A stretch of 64,000 nt of DNA from Vigna angularis (GCF_016808095.1 NC_068971.1:35452131-35516130), one strand, 5' to 3'; counted from the first letter of the stretch, positions 48,169-61,656 are shown. The notes: generated by a model from the letters alone, not told the origin. Program-made: numbers and translations.

Positions 48169-50170
48169 GAGGTCAAAACTTTTGCTTGATTTCAGTTTTG
48201 AAATAGTAGATTGATTTTAATCTCCAGGAACATAATGTTGGCTGTAAGAGTTGCCCCAGAAAGATTTCCACTCAAGTTTCCCCTAAAAGAAAGTAGTATT
48301 GTGAGATTTTAAATTTTTATGTCTTTCCATGGCTTTCGTAGAGATGACTAAGTTTTCAGAGGTACCATCTTTCTTCCTGAAAGGAAGATTAAGTTGCAAA
48401 TGATCAAGTGCTTTGCACCTGAAATCAGAATATAAATTCTTTGGTTTGGCAAAATGCAGCAACGCATGACTTATTTTGGTTCTTTGAAAGCCTCGATTAT
48501 TCTTTACACAATTTTACAAAACTGAAAACATTCACACATCTATCTTGTTTGTTAATTAACGAAAAAAATAATCCACAGCTCATCTTTTCTGTCATTAGAT
48601 ACAAAGGGAAAAGTAATTGCTAACAAAATGAATGAACAGTGGACGTGGGTACTTAGAATATTTTAGAAGTAAGCTTGAACAAATCCAAGATTCAAGCCTA
48701 CAGTATCACTGTTTGTTTTTACTCCGCTCAGAATAGATATTGTGCCGGTCTTTGAAAGTGTGGTAGAGTATAAATAGAGCTTTGCAAGTGACAATAAATA
48801 GAGCTTCTGTATGGAAAATGTAACCTTTTTCCCCAAATAACATCATCTGTGTGGTCCATGGACTGCAGTATCTTTGTTACTCTGCATAATACATCAATGC
48901 TATTGCTTCCTGCACTCCCACAATTACACAATTACTAACTGCACCCTCAAAGTAAGAGAAAACGACTCGAATACTGTTCACCACTACCATTATCATCATT
49001 GCCACTATGTTATTAACGACGCCGCTGCATATGAAGAGTGGAAAAGCTCTGTAGGGGAAAAAAATGTGGAAATCGAAAGCTACTTTGGAAATGTTGTGTT
49101 TTGGAAAGTGTTTCTTGAAACACATTTCATTTAAAAATGTTTCAGAAAATTTATATCGAAAGATATTATATACATTTTAAAAAATATATTCTAAAAATTT
49201 TATTCCGAAATATATTTCATTTGTTTTGTTTTGAAAATTGCATTTCGGAAACCCGCTCTGTAAATTTTGTTCTCAATTTCATTTAAAAAAATGTTCCACA
49301 AATTTTGGAAAGTCTTTTTTTTTTCATAAAGCTTTCGAAATATATATTTCGAAAGTAACTTTTTATGGAGAGAGTAAAAGTGATAATTTTAAAAATTTGA
49401 GAGATGTGTGAAGAAATTGTGAGGCTGCAGAAAGTAAAAGACATACATCAAACCCAAAGTGAGAATCCAGATATAAATGATCCAATTCAGAGTTTTTGAT
49501 CATTTTGCTATCAACACTCCCATCAGTCCCTGTAAAGAGTCGTATAGTATCTGTGTAAGATAGGAAATCTAACTTGTAGAATAGTATACTTGTATATTTG
49601 AAGCGGAAATTTGCGAAACAGTTGAGAAGGAGAAGGTACTATTTAGAGTAAAAACTAGACATCACACACGAAAAATAGGTAGCATGGTTATAAAACTATT
49701 ATCCACCTCTTCAACCAAACAAGGCACAAAATACTCAATTAAATCTTTATGATGCAGTACCACAAAACAAATATACTTAGCAGCAATAAAGTGATTCGTG
49801 AATTTAAATCAAAATAAGTTTAAACTGTACTATTTTTGAGGTTTAATAAAAGTAATATATTTTATTAATTTTATCTTGAAATTATTTAAATTCAATATTA
49901 TCAATCTCTTCCAAACCCGATAAGCTAAAATCAATTTTAAATAAACACGACAATTTAATTTAATATATTATAATGCTAAAATTATTTTTTCTGTCTGTTT
50001 TATCTTAATTTTTTCTGTCTGCTATATCCTAAGAAACATTTATATGAAAAACTACAAAAAGATGAAGACATTGTTGTTCCACGACATCAACATGAACTAA
50101 AAATTTCATATTCAATCCGACTCATCAAATTTCCATAAATATTAGTTGATTTTTTATTTTTTATTTTTTT
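48169..50170. other. Intergenic, no gene seen
   Basis: The first 150-250 bp are probably the GrpE 3' untranslated region. Between 49075 and 49365 there are many TTTCGAAA/ATTTCGGAA/TTTCAT words in both orientations, a decayed simple-repeat-like patch. ORFs at 48874-49134 on both strands look like chance. Confidence 0.5.
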
Positions 50171-50172
50171 TG

Positions 50173-50296
50173 ATGTTATGTTAAAATTTCTACAAGTATA
50201 TGTCAAATCACCTAATAAATTTATATTGTTTCACATGTTATGTTCACATCTCTACATGTAGCTGTCAATCACCTAATAAATTTACGTTGTTTGATA
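50173..50296. repeat. Two-unit tandem repeat, period 62 bp
   Basis: ATGTTATGTT, TCACCTAATAAATTTA and TTGTTT recur 62 bp apart (ATGTTA at 50173 and 50235). The units differ by several substitutions. Confidence 0.85.
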
Positions 50297-52439
50297 GTAT
50301 TTATATATTACAATTTTTACAAACTTTCAACCGTTTTTCATCTATACGAGTTCTACTTTCTCTGTTACTCTAGCCAGGAAACATGGAGAGTGGTTAAACA
50401 TTTGAAATTATGAAAACTAAGTAATACAAGATTATATTTCTTTTTAGGGTAGTATTATTTTGACATTCAATAAATTTTTACACAAATTTCATATCTATTA
50501 TTTTACTTTTTAATTTTTAACTTTCTTTATAAATACAAAAATTAATTTTTTAATGACCATGATACTTTTAAATTGTCAATGGGTGTAAATGGTGTAAAAA
50601 TTATTTTTCTTTTTTTAAGACTTACAATGTACAATAATTTTAAACTACAATAAAATTAATTTGAAATAAAAAGTTAAAATGTGATATATTTTTCAAATTT
50701 AAATCACATTACTTAAAAAAAATCAATTTTATGTACTTTTTTCGAGAGATTTTCATTTGGTTCATTTTTCCAAACCCAATTTTATCATTTTAAGTGAGGA
50801 TACAAGAAAAAACAAAACACGAAGTGGCTAACTGGGTCTTCTATTATATTCAATGAGGCAATAATTTCGTTCGTGATTCACCTTACTATGCTTATTTATT
50901 ACCTCGTTGCAAAGACAAAAAGACACTGAACATAATTGACATGTTGGAGGATTGTTCAAATCTGAGACTGAGATAACTTTATGCATGTGCTGATGCTGTG
51001 CATGACAGAACATAGATAATCTACGTGTAAAGCTACTTCAATTATATAATAAAACCACAATTTGTTAACCATAATCATGATATTATGCAGAATAAAAGAA
51101 ATTGAAAGGAATATTGAATAGATATGGTGATAGAGAAGTAAATATAATTTATTCTTTTGGTTTTGTTGCTTTTTTTATTTAGAGATTTATCGGAAAAAAA
51201 ATGATAAAATTTCTTAAAGATGGGTAAGTGAACTTTAAGTTTGATTAAAGTTTAAACTCGAAATTACTATCTATAGATAATTTTATTTACAATATCTCAT
51301 GTTCGTATTCGATCTAAAATGTATAGTCTAATAATAAGAATATTTAAAGACTTTTCAGTTAAAATTTATTTCATATTTATATATTATAAATAAATTTAAA
51401 TAATTTTATATATTAGTTATTATTTTTTTATGTTATTATTTATTAAATTGTTAATTTTTAAAATAAGTATTATTTTAATAACAACATAGGTCCATAATCC
51501 ATGATACCAAAAGTGTTGTATAGAGATTTTCATTAAACTCAAGATGGGAATGTATTAGTTGGACAGAAGGTCTACAACCTCGAAAACAATTGAAGAGCCA
51601 GACAAATATTTTTGATAGATAAAAAGTCTTTGCTTATTAGGTACGCAAACCCTATGGTAGTGGTTGCATGTTTAACCGAGGTCATAGACACTCTATTATT
51701 TCGATTGTTTTAGAACCCAACCATATATTATCACAAAAATTTAAAAAATATCACCGCGTCATGTTATGCTTCAGTTTCTGGTAAACCGAAACATAATCAG
51801 TGCATTGGTATCCTCTTTTTTTTACTAGTGGTTGATCCTATAAATATAAAAGTAACTCTCAAGGGATTGTTGAACTCGCTTTTTTGTAGCTAAAAGGCCA
51901 ACAAACCAATAACTTTTCCCTAATGTAGAATAAGGAAAAGCTCAAGAGAAAAAAAGAATGCATTGGGGAAAATGAAAATTGAATGAATGAATGATTATGA
52001 TTATATGTAGTAGTTGAATGCATGGACTATAAAAAAGATCATATCAAATGCATAAACTTAAATGCCTTTAACAATATATTCTACAATGCAATTCATCTAT
52101 GAAAGTCTACTCTATTTAACAATGACTAATATGAAGTTAGAATGCTAAATGAAAGACAAATTTGAAATGTATGCACCTGAACATTTTTTTTACAGCTTCT
52201 AACATATCATTTCAGTGCGGATTTTTCTAATTGCAACTCAAAATTTACCTATGAGAATGAAAATCTAAAATGCCTATAATGAACTAAGGTGGAAAATGCT
52301 AAAACAAAATGCAAGTTTGACTATGATGCAATAATTTGATTTACACCTTTGAAATGAATCCAACATCGGGCTAAGATGACCTAAAATCAACAAAATAAGG
52401 CGGAAAAACCATACTCAAGCGATAATGTAAAGAGCTAGG
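50297..52439. other. AT-rich intergenic DNA left of the minisatellite
   Basis: Contains a block (51053-51270) that recurs in direct orientation on the far side of the minisatellite at 54655-54850. A second patch (about 51370-51500, plus GATCCTATAAATATAAAAGTAAC near 51835) recurs at about 54325-54470. No gene seen. Confidence 0.55.
51053..51270 (+). repeat. Direct repeat flanking the minisatellite, left copy
   Basis: AACCACAATTTGTTAACCAT through ATTGAATAGA.ATGG.GATAGAGA.GTAAATATAATTTATTC matches 54655-54850. The downstream words GTGAGTGAACTTTAAGTTTG and TTAAACTCGAAATTA are shared too. Confidence 0.88.
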
Positions 52440-54190
52440 ATAAACCAGCCACCCAAGGAACTCAACCTCATGGACAAACAAAGAAATCAACCTCCATGAC
52501 CATCAAGGAGCGCCCACTCATCAAGGAGCTCGACCCCTATGCCATATTACTTTAAGCTAAGAAGAGCTCAACCCCGAGGTCACACTACTTTAAGCTCAAA
52601 GAGAGTTCGACCATGAGGTCATATTACTTTAAGCTTGAGGGAGCTCAGTCCTACTTTAAGCTTAAAGAGAGCATGACCTCGAGGCCATACTACTTTAAGC
52701 TTAAAGAGAGCTCAACTTTGAGGCTATACCACTTTAAGCTTAAAGAGAGCTCGACCTTGAGGCCATATTACTTTAAACTCAGAGAGTGTTCGACCCCGAG
52801 ACCATATTACTTTAAGCTCAGAGAGAGCTCGACCTTGGGATCATACTACTTTAAGCTCCAAGAGTGCTTGGCCTCAAGACCATACTACTTTAACCTCAAA
52901 GAGAGCTCGACCCCGAGAATAGACTACTTTAAGCTTAGAGAGAGCTTGGCCCGAGGCCATACTACTTTAAACTTAAAGAGCTCGACCTCGAGGCCATACC
53001 ACTTTAAGCTCAAAGAGAGCTTGGCAACGAGGTCGAAATTACTTCGAAGCTCAGATAGAACTCGGTCATGAGGCTGGAATTACTTTAAACCCCATATAAG
53101 AGCTCGACCATAAGGCTAGAATTACTTTGAAGACCATATAAGAGCTTGACCACGTGGCCAAAATTACTTTGAAGCTCTTATAAGAGCTCGACCACGAGGT
53201 CGAAATTACTCAAAAGCCTAGAGAGAGCTCGACTTCGAGGCTAGATTGTATATTAGAACTCGGCCTTGAGGCCAATGCATCTGCAAAGCACGATCGAATG
53301 GCTTATATCATGAAATCGATATCCAGAGCATATTATTTTAAGCTTAGAGAGAGCTCGACCTCGAGACCATACTACTTTAAGGTCAGAGAGAGCTTGGCCC
53401 CGAGGCCATACTAGTTTAAGCTTAGAGAGAGCTCGGCCATGAGGCCAAAATTATTTTGAAGCCTAGATAAAAGCTCGACCACGAGACCAAAATTACTTTG
53501 AAGCCTAGATAAGAGGTCGACCACAAGGCTGAAATTACTTTGAAGCTCATATAAGAGCTCAACCACTAGGTCAGAATTACTCAAAAGCCTAGAGAGGGCT
53601 TGGCCCTAAGGCCAAATTGTATATTAGTACTCATCCTCGAGGCCAGTCCACCTATAAAGCATGATCAAATGCCCTAAATATATCACGAACTCGGCCTAGA
53701 GGCCGTACTACTTTAAGCTTAGAGAGCTTGGTCCCCATATTACTTTAAGCTCAAAGAAAGATCAATACTACTTTAAGCTAAGAGAGAGCACGACGCCAAG
53801 GCCATACTACTTTAAGCTTAGAGATAGCTCGACCACGAGATCGAAATTACTTTGAAGCTTGGATAAAGTTTGGCAATGAGGCTAGAATTATTTTGAAGCT
53901 TAGATAAGAGCTCGGCCATGAGGCCAAAATTACTTTGAACCCCAAATAAGAGCTTGACCACAAGGCTAAAATTACTTTGAAAATCAAATAATAGCTAGAC
54001 CACGAGATCGAAATTACTCAAAAGCCCAAAAAGAGCTCGGCCCAAGGCGAACCCACCTGCAAAGCACCACTGAATGGCTTAATTATATCATGAAGTTGAC
54101 CTCAAGGCCAATCCACCTACAAAGCATGGCCGAATGACCTAACTATGAACTCGATCGAATGGCCAAACCATTTGCAAGCCACACAACTCG
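52440..54190. repeat. Minisatellite of about 48-50 bp with higher-order structure
   Basis: More than 30 imperfect units of the form GAGCTCG(A/G)CC..GAGGCC followed by ATACTACTTTAAGCTTAGAGA or AAATTACTTTGAAGC. The two sub-types alternate in blocks. A longer interruption containing CAAAGCA(C/T)GA(T/C)..AATGGC recurs near 53275, 53640 and 54055, giving a higher-order period near 365-410 bp. The array opens an artificial reading frame of about 16-residue repeats (YYFKLRESSTLRP) at 52613-53071, which I do not call a gene. The array's base composition is clearly more GC-rich than its flanks. Confidence 0.95.
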
Positions 54191-54654
54191 ACCCAAACTA
54201 AACTCTTGAGACTGGGGGCATGTTCCTACCCATCCCAAAAGGCATATTAAGTGCACAACTCAATAAGACCATTTAAGACTCTTCATTATGAAGTAGCCCA
54301 AACTTACACCTATTTGATTTATATTTACATATTATAACTAAATCTCAATCATTTGACATATTAGTTATTATTTACTCTTTTGTTATTATTCTTCCATGTA
54401 AGTATTATTCTAATAGAAATATAAGTTCACAATCCATGTTAATTTTATAAATATAAAAGTAACATTCAATTATACTCCTTTTATACTTGATACTTGATGA
54501 TTACTCTTTTATAACATATCCTAACTCTATTACTAAGTAGAGCGTCGAAAAATATTTACTGCTAAATTTTTCCTACTCAATGAGGAGATCCTCTCCAAAA
54601 AAAACAATAAAAAGATCATTAGAATTTTACTACATATCCCGGTAATATCACATG

Positions 54655-54850
54655 AAACAACAATTTGTTAACCAGAATCATGATATTATTATGCAGAATA
54701 AAAGAAATTGAAAGGAATATTGAATAGACATGGAGATAGAGACGTAAATATAATTTATTCTTTTGTTTAGTTGTTTTTCTGAAAGAAGGGTGAGTGAACT
54801 TTAAGTTTGATTAAAGTTTAAACTCGAAATTAGTATCCATCAAAAGAGAC
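54655..54850 (+). repeat. Direct repeat flanking the minisatellite, right copy
   Basis: The partner of 51053-51270, in the same orientation. Together with the second shared patch (54325-54470) it shows that the minisatellite sits between duplicated sequence, though in a rearranged order. Confidence 0.88.
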
Positions 54851-57845
54851 AATTTTATTTACAATATCTTTCATTTAGAACTATTTGTGTTGGAACATGT
54901 TAAAACAAGAATAAGAACCAAGTGTTTTAATAAGTCCAATTAATTATAGAATCTAAGCTTTTTCCTTAGATTTGTGGCTAAAATTCTCAAACATTTCTAT
55001 TTATATTCTTGAGGAAGGTTCAATCGAAACGAATATTTTTTTCTTCTAAAAGGAATTTAAATAAATTGTACTAAAATATAAATTTTAAAAAAATATTTTT
55101 TACAAAATAACTTTAATATCATAAGTTTAAGTAAAAAAAGTGGAGATATATAAAATTTAAGGTTCACGTGAAGCCAAATTTTAAACGATTTTTCAATATT
55201 AATATTTTTATTAATAATTTTATTCTGATCATTAAATTAAAATAAAATTCAAATAGAATGTACTAATAATAAGTGAAAACACATTTACTATGGGTTCACT
55301 TTTTTTTTAATTTAACAAAAAGTTTATTAAACTATAAAAGAATTTTAATTAAAAATAACTAAAAAATAAATAATTTGTATTATTTATTATTACTAAATAC
55401 TTCATTATTATAAATAATTATTTGAATTTAAAAAAAAATATTTCTTAAATAAATAAAATAGTAAAATAATTATTTTAATTTATAAAATAATTAAATTTAG
55501 ATTAACTCATTTAAAGAGTAAAAATGGAAATATAATTATTTTAATTATGGTAAAATTGAAGAAAACAATGTGTACACAACAAAAATTTAAATTCCTAGCA
55601 TAAACACAGACATGTGGTGTATGTGAGTACGCTTTTATTTTTTTAAATATCTATAAATTATTTAAATTCTAAAAATAGTAATTAAAAGAATAAAATTATA
55701 AAAATAAAATGTATATAATTATTATATATAGTTATAGATATTAAAATAAAATATTATAATTAATATTGTGTAAATTATATTATGAGTAATTATTTAAATT
55801 TTAAAAAATAGTTACTGGAATAATAAAAGAGTAAATAATTATTTTATAATTTTAATTATTTGAATTAAAAATGTAGTTATTAAAATAATAAAATGACAAA
55901 TAATTTTTTTATTATAAATAATTATTTAAATTTGAAAAATAATAATTTAAAAAATAAAATTAGAAAAACAAAAAAGGAAAAAAATGAATTTTTTTCTTTT
56001 TATATATAATTATAAATATAAATGTATAAATATATAGGTTATTAGCTATTTCGGCAAGTAATACTTGTACATTCAATCAATCAACAAATATGTTATCAAG
56101 GACATGTATTCGTAAGTATCATTAAATATATTTATTTAGTATTTGTTATACAAATCTTACCCAAAGACTTGATACAATTATTTTTTCTTTCATCTTACCC
56201 TACTTGTGACACTCAAGGATAATGATTAGTTGTGATATGGATAATGATTTTTCTAGATCCTAGTTGGACTTTTTTTTATTATTAAAAAATGACTTTGAAT
56301 GAATGAAAAAAAAAAGGAAAAAAAAAAGTGAAAAGTGAAGTTATTTGGATTGTGGAAAAGAAAGTTGAAAATGAATGGAAAGTTAGTAGTAAATTTAATT
56401 GATGTACTATAATAAATTTAATTGTATACTAATATATTTGAACAATATTTTATAAAATAAATTTTTAAAAACAATTTAATGTAAATATAAATTTTGAAAA
56501 TGTAAATTAAAGATAAAATAAACTTTAAATTAAATAAGAGTTATTATACAATCTTAATAAATAAAGAAATTATATTTCAGAATAAATTTATATTAAAATA
56601 AATATTTAATTATTATTTATGTTTGTGTATTTTGAATGATTTATTCTGTTATAATAAAAATTAAATAATTTATTATATAATTAAAACTTGACTTTCCTTA
56701 CTTTTCTTTACAAATCAGCGTGGACAATTTCAAATTTAGATTTTATAAATTCACGTGATAAAATATAGTATTTATTGAGAATTTTGGTTCAATATTTGTT
56801 TAATTTGTTTTGGGTAAACCAAAATTAAGTTGAAGGTAATTTTTGGTTAATAACAAATAACTGTTTTTTCTTTTTCAAATCAGAGTATATGTTATAAGTG
56901 AATAACCTTTAGTGACGGTTTGAGTGGAACAGACACAAAGGAATATTTGCCACTCAATTGCTGCTAAGTCAAGTTCACATCCAAAATAAAGTAACATCTT
57001 TTTCTTTCCTTTTATATTCTTTTACTCTTGCTCGCTTTCTCAACAATACTTCAATAACTGTGATTTAATTTAGTTGATTGATTCAGATTATGAGTTTTGT
57101 TTAGATTTTTGGAAGTTAAATTCAAATGTTAAAGATAATTTTGAAGAATTAGAGGATGGGAAGTCACTAGAAATTAGATGATGGTAATATATTCTTTTAT
57201 TGAAATCAAATTGTATATTGAAGTAGTTATATATAATTGGATTGTATACCTATTATAATAGATACTTGAGTTAAAATGGTAAATAGGAGAGTGATTTCAT
57301 GCATGCTTGAGTTATAATTTGGTTATATGAATTTTGAGCTTGAAATAATTATTTTGAACCACATTAATATTATCTAAATTTTGAAACACTGGTGTTGGTT
57401 TAAATTTGTTATTAAGAACATTAGAATGGCTAAAATCATGTTTTGATAAGTTTGTTGAAAATTTAAGTTGTTGCATAATTTTGTTTCTTGCATATTTTCA
57501 CTTAACTGAGGTATTCTTAGTTAAGCAAAAATAGTTAACTAAAAATAAGATAGAAAGATCACACATTTATCTATTATTTTTTCAAGTGATAACTTGTCAT
57601 TTAAGCAAAGTGTTATGTTCAAGTGAGAACAATATTGATAACTTTTTTTTATGTATAGTTTTTTTCTCAAGCAAAAAAAAAAACTAAAATTAGACAAATA
57701 TGTGTTTTAACTAACTATAAATTCTTGCAAAAAATATCGGCTTTTTTGTTATTAAAATTCTCTCAAAAAAGAACTATATCACTCTTTTATTTCTCAAACA
57801 TTTTTATACGGTGAAATTAATTTGTTTTAAAGTTAAAAAATACTA

Positions 57846-57848
<3 letters not shown>

Positions 57849-57888
<40 letters not shown>
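57849..57888. repeat. (AT)n microsatellite
   Basis: An uninterrupted AT dinucleotide run of about 40 bp. Confidence 0.97.
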
Positions 57889-57892
<4 letters not shown>

Positions 57893-58575
57893 TGTTCATA
57901 TCTTTTTTAAAATAGACAAATATTTAGAGGAGATAAAAGAGTATCAATTAAAAATATAGGTTTCTGAAACTTACAAGTTTAGAATATGTTTATCACTGTT
58001 AAAAATTATAATATGTTTTAACTGCTGTGAAAGCTATAACTGAAAAAATATAGTTAATAGAATTTAAAATAAAGAATAAAATAAAAAACGGTATCGTGGA
58101 ATACATAAACTATTGAATTACAGAAGAAAGTTTCATGCACATAAATGGTCATTTTATTCCTTAAAAGTTCGAAAAACAATAGTAATTCTTAGTCCTTAAA
58201 AATGATAAATATTATTTAATTGTTAAACAGATAGAAAAATACAAAACCAATGCCTGATATTTGACAATTTAATATCAAATAAATCTTTTAAGAACACGTT
58301 TTATGAAATGAATTTTAGAAGTTAATCTCATAAATAGCTCTTTTTATTGTTTTAAGAAATTAAAAGGATATCGATTTAAACCAGCAAAATGAAGATTAAT
58401 CAGAATTTTTTTGTAAGCAATAGATAATAGTTACTATGAAATGACATGAGTTGAAGTGAAGCTTGAACAATAGAAAGACATATGATATCACAGTGTTTAG
58501 CAATGCAAATTGCAGCACTATTGAGAACTGAATTGACGCGTTCTCATTATAATGATGATGAAAACGATACCACAC

Positions 58576-58578
<3 letters not shown>

Positions 58579-58613
<35 letters not shown>
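58579..58613. repeat. (AT)n microsatellite
   Basis: An AT dinucleotide run of about 35 bp inside an otherwise meaningless minus-strand ORF. Confidence 0.97.
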
Positions 58614-58616
<3 letters not shown>

Positions 58617-58884
58617 AAGCATTACTAATTACTGTAAAACAAGTGGAGTGCGTTTCTTTGTGCTGTGTGGTTGGAGTGTGGGACTGATGTCTCATTCCTG
58701 TCTTTTATACATAAAAGTTCCGAATAAAACAAATATGTATGTTCCTCGTTATGAATTTTATTATTTTTTATAATCTTTCTTTATATAATTAAATTTCCAA
58801 TTTTACTTTTCATTTTTTTAATATAAACTATTTTATAAAAGTTAATATAAATAATCAAAATAATTTCACTCATATTTTTATTCA

Positions 58885-60170
58885 TGCTAGATATATTATT
58901 TTTATCTTTTATTTTTAGTTAGTTTGTTATTATTTTTTATTTTTATTTTGGGTCTAGCGTATATTTCTTCTATTATTAATACAATATCCTATGTGTATAT
59001 TCAATATAAGAGAAATTAATCTCATACATAATTTTTTACTATATTAAACATGGTATCTAGAGTCCGGTTCTTTTAAGGAATTTTTGTTGTTGTCTTTGTC
59101 ATTAAACTCGTTGCTACCAGTAATGACGTCATCTAATCCTATCGGTGGCGCCATCTTCTACAGCCGTTGTTAACTGCTGTCACTATCGGAGTTTCAGTTT
59201 CGATCGACGATCACACGATTTTGACCCTCCTGGCCAAGTGACCACCGTGTCGTAAATGACGCCTTCATTAGAGCTTATATGCGCTTTCAACGCTTTTTAA
59301 AGTTGTGGATTTGCTCCCTTTTTCGTCGTGTGTGGCAGCACATCTCGTCTTCTCTCAAGCAGCAATTTAGAGCGTCGAGTTCACTCTTTTTCCTCTTTCA
59401 TGTTCGTCGTCCATGGTCTCACGTCTCGTCTACTCTCAATAGTGATTAAGAGCATCGATGTTGTTCTTTTTCCTCTTTCAAGTTCGTTGTACGTGGTTGT
59501 ACGTCACGTCTCCTCTCATACAGCTATTTAGAGCATTGATGTTGCTCTCTTTCCTTTTTCAGGTGTCTTGGTTAGAGAATCTTGGACTTTTAAGGTTTCT
59601 TTCTCCTGTTCAACCATGACTTCTTCTGTTGTTTTCTCTTCTGACATCCCTTTTGTCACTGTTGCATTTGAGTCGTCCATATATGTTTTTCTCTCATGAC
59701 AAAGATGACTTCTGTTAGTTTATTTATAGTCGTGATAGCTCTTCAACAATGAGCTCTTTATTCATTGGATGTCAACAATGCATTCCTCAACGACGATTTG
59801 CAAGAAGAGATTTACATGGAACAATCTCTCAGATTTGTTGCTCAGGGAGAGTCTTCTGAGTTGGTATTTCATCTTCTATGTCATTTTTGCAAATCATTAA
59901 CAATTTGGTGTCACTCGAGTGTAGAATCAAATATTTTCACTAAGTATTTATTAATTATATTAGTAACAGGCTTGATATATACGATTTATATGCACCAACT
60001 TCAGTGTTAGATACATTATCTTTATCTTTTATCTTTAGTTAGTTTGTTATTATTCTTTATTTATATTTTGGCCTTAACCCATATTTCTTCTATTATAAAT
60101 ACAATACCCTATGTGTATATTCAACACAAGGGAGATTAATTTCATACATAATTTTTCACTATATTCAACA
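58885..60170 (+). mobile_element. Short copia-derived LTR element (1.29 kb) with perfect target duplication
   Basis: Two 166-bp LTRs (58885-59050 and 60005-60170) begin TGCTAGATA/TGTTAGATA and end ATTAAACA/ATTCAACA. The target duplication ATTCA is exact (58880-58884 and 60171-60175). Immediately after the left LTR is TGGTATCTAGAGTC, close to the initiator-Met tRNA primer site used by copia elements. The 954-bp interior keeps one reverse transcriptase fragment (59765 onward: MDVNNAFLNDDLQEEIYMEQ) and, near the end, LIYTIYMHQL-like tail sequence. Gag and integrase are missing. It is a non-autonomous deletion derivative, similar in size to TRIM elements but with a recognisable RT scrap. Confidence 0.93.
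59321..59563. repeat. Three-unit tandem repeat (about 81 bp) inside the short copia element
   Basis: Units start near 59321, 59401 and 59483. Each contains TCTC(A)..CAGC.ATTTAGAGC.T.GA and a CTCTTTTTCCTCTTTCA-like stretch. This occupies the place where gag would lie. Confidence 0.85.
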
Positions 60171-61109
60171 ATTCATAGTAATTTTTCTTTTGTTTTTGAA
60201 CTTGTATGTAAGGATTTTATAACATACATGAGATAAGAATAGTTATAGGAATATATGGTAGTTTAGGTTGGTAGGATGTTTTCTTGTTCTGTGAATTAAG
60301 ATATTTAAGAATAAGTTGAGATTCTTTTTTTTTTTTTTAATTTAAGTGAGCTTTTCTATTATTCTTAAAGAAGTACAATATTATATATAAGAAAAGTCAA
60401 TATGTTTCTTTTAAATAAAGTTGAGAAGATGTTTCAAGTTAGAAAATTTAAAAATTTAGAAGTTATTGATGGTTTATGAAAAAAAGTCAAATGTATTGAT
60501 GTTTAAAATTGTTTTTACAGTGTTAGATATATCTTGTAAAGACTTTAACAAATACTTCAAACATTTCTAGTCTCCAACTTTAAGGGTATTCGTACTTTTC
60601 AAGGGTGCTTGTCCTTTCTTATCCAAGTAGGGGTTGTGTCTGTAAAAGATACTCTCACACTCAAATCAGTGTCTCTACAATCAATAAATGTGGTAATTAA
60701 TGAAAAAAGTAATTGTTACATTGTAAATTGTGCTATTTATATTATTATTTATGCACTTTTTTTAATATGAATGAGTATGATCTATGTGGTCAATTACCTA
60801 AATTAGTCTTTAGTTAATCAATTTGCTTATGTAACTAGCAGACTGATATGTATATAGTCGGTTTGTTATAATGATGAGTCAGACAGTGCATGTTGGGTAC
60901 ACTTAAGTATAAGTAGTTGAAATATACTGAAATGGTTATATAGTATATATTGACATGTCTGAAGGATGTTTGGTCACTAACAGTACAATAGATTTCCATA
61001 CTTAACTCGCTCAATGTTGAAGTCTTGTAAAATGTTGCCATCATGTTAGACTTCAGTCTTTGTCGTAGTGGTCACGTGCCAAGAAAATTTGTATTTCTCT
61101 GGTTATATA
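60171..61109. other. Intergenic, no gene seen
   Basis: AT-rich sequence between the short copia element and the hAT-type MITE. Nothing recognisable. Confidence 0.6.
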
Positions 61110-61648
61110 TAGGGATGGCAAAGGGTCGGGTTGGGCACGTATAGTGCCTACCCACAACCCGACCCGCAAAAAAAAAAAACTAACCCGCTACCCGCACAGA
61201 TACCAGCTTAGAAAATACTTGCGGGTACTTTAAAACCCATGGATACCCGCAAAAATTAAAAAAAAAATATTTTATACATTTTTTAAATAAAATTACAATA
61301 TATATATATATAAATATATAAATATATATATATATAATATAATATAAAGTAAATTAAATATAAATATAAATTTAATTTTAATTAAATTTAACCTAATAAA
61401 ATATAAATTAATTTTATTTTTAATTAAATTTAATTTAAAAAATAAAGATTAATATTTTTTATTATCTTTTACGGGTAGCGGGTACTAGTGGGGCAGATAG
61501 TTTAATACTCACACCGACCTGTTTAAAAGCGGGTATTAAAATACCCGCTACCCGTTATTCGTGGGTAATAAATATTCGCGGGTAATAACTACCCGCGTCG
61601 AATTTTGTCTGCGGATACTCATACCCGCGAATTTTTTTGCCATCCCTA
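61110..61648. mobile_element. hAT-type MITE, 539 bp, perfect 8-bp target duplication
   Basis: Terminal inverted repeats TAGGGATGGCAAA/TTTGCCATCCCTA are flanked by the exact 8-bp duplication GTTATATA (61102-61109 and 61649-61656), the hallmark of hAT transposition. Subterminal regions are packed with ACCCGC/GCGGGTA words in both orientations, probably transposase-binding repeats. The middle (61250-61460) is nearly pure A/T. No coding capacity. The family is like the common plant YAGGG-TGGCAA non-autonomous hATs. Confidence 0.95.
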
Positions 61649-61656
61649 GTTATATA

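Larger units (their letters stand above)
54191..58884. other. Very AT-rich intergenic DNA, no gene seen
   Basis: The leftmost part (54325-54850) holds the right copies of the repeats that flank the minisatellite. The rest is extreme AT-rich sequence with many ATAAATAATTATTT-like words. (AT)n tracts are at 57849-57888 and 58579-58613. The pyrimidine-rich stretch at 56990-57050 could be a transcribed leader, but no ORF follows. Confidence 0.6.

Noticed and set aside
52613..53071. 152-codon ORF of 16-residue repeats (YYFKLRESST type)
   Set aside because: The 48-bp minisatellite period is a multiple of three, so a frame stays open by chance; flanking units break it and no start or domain context exists.
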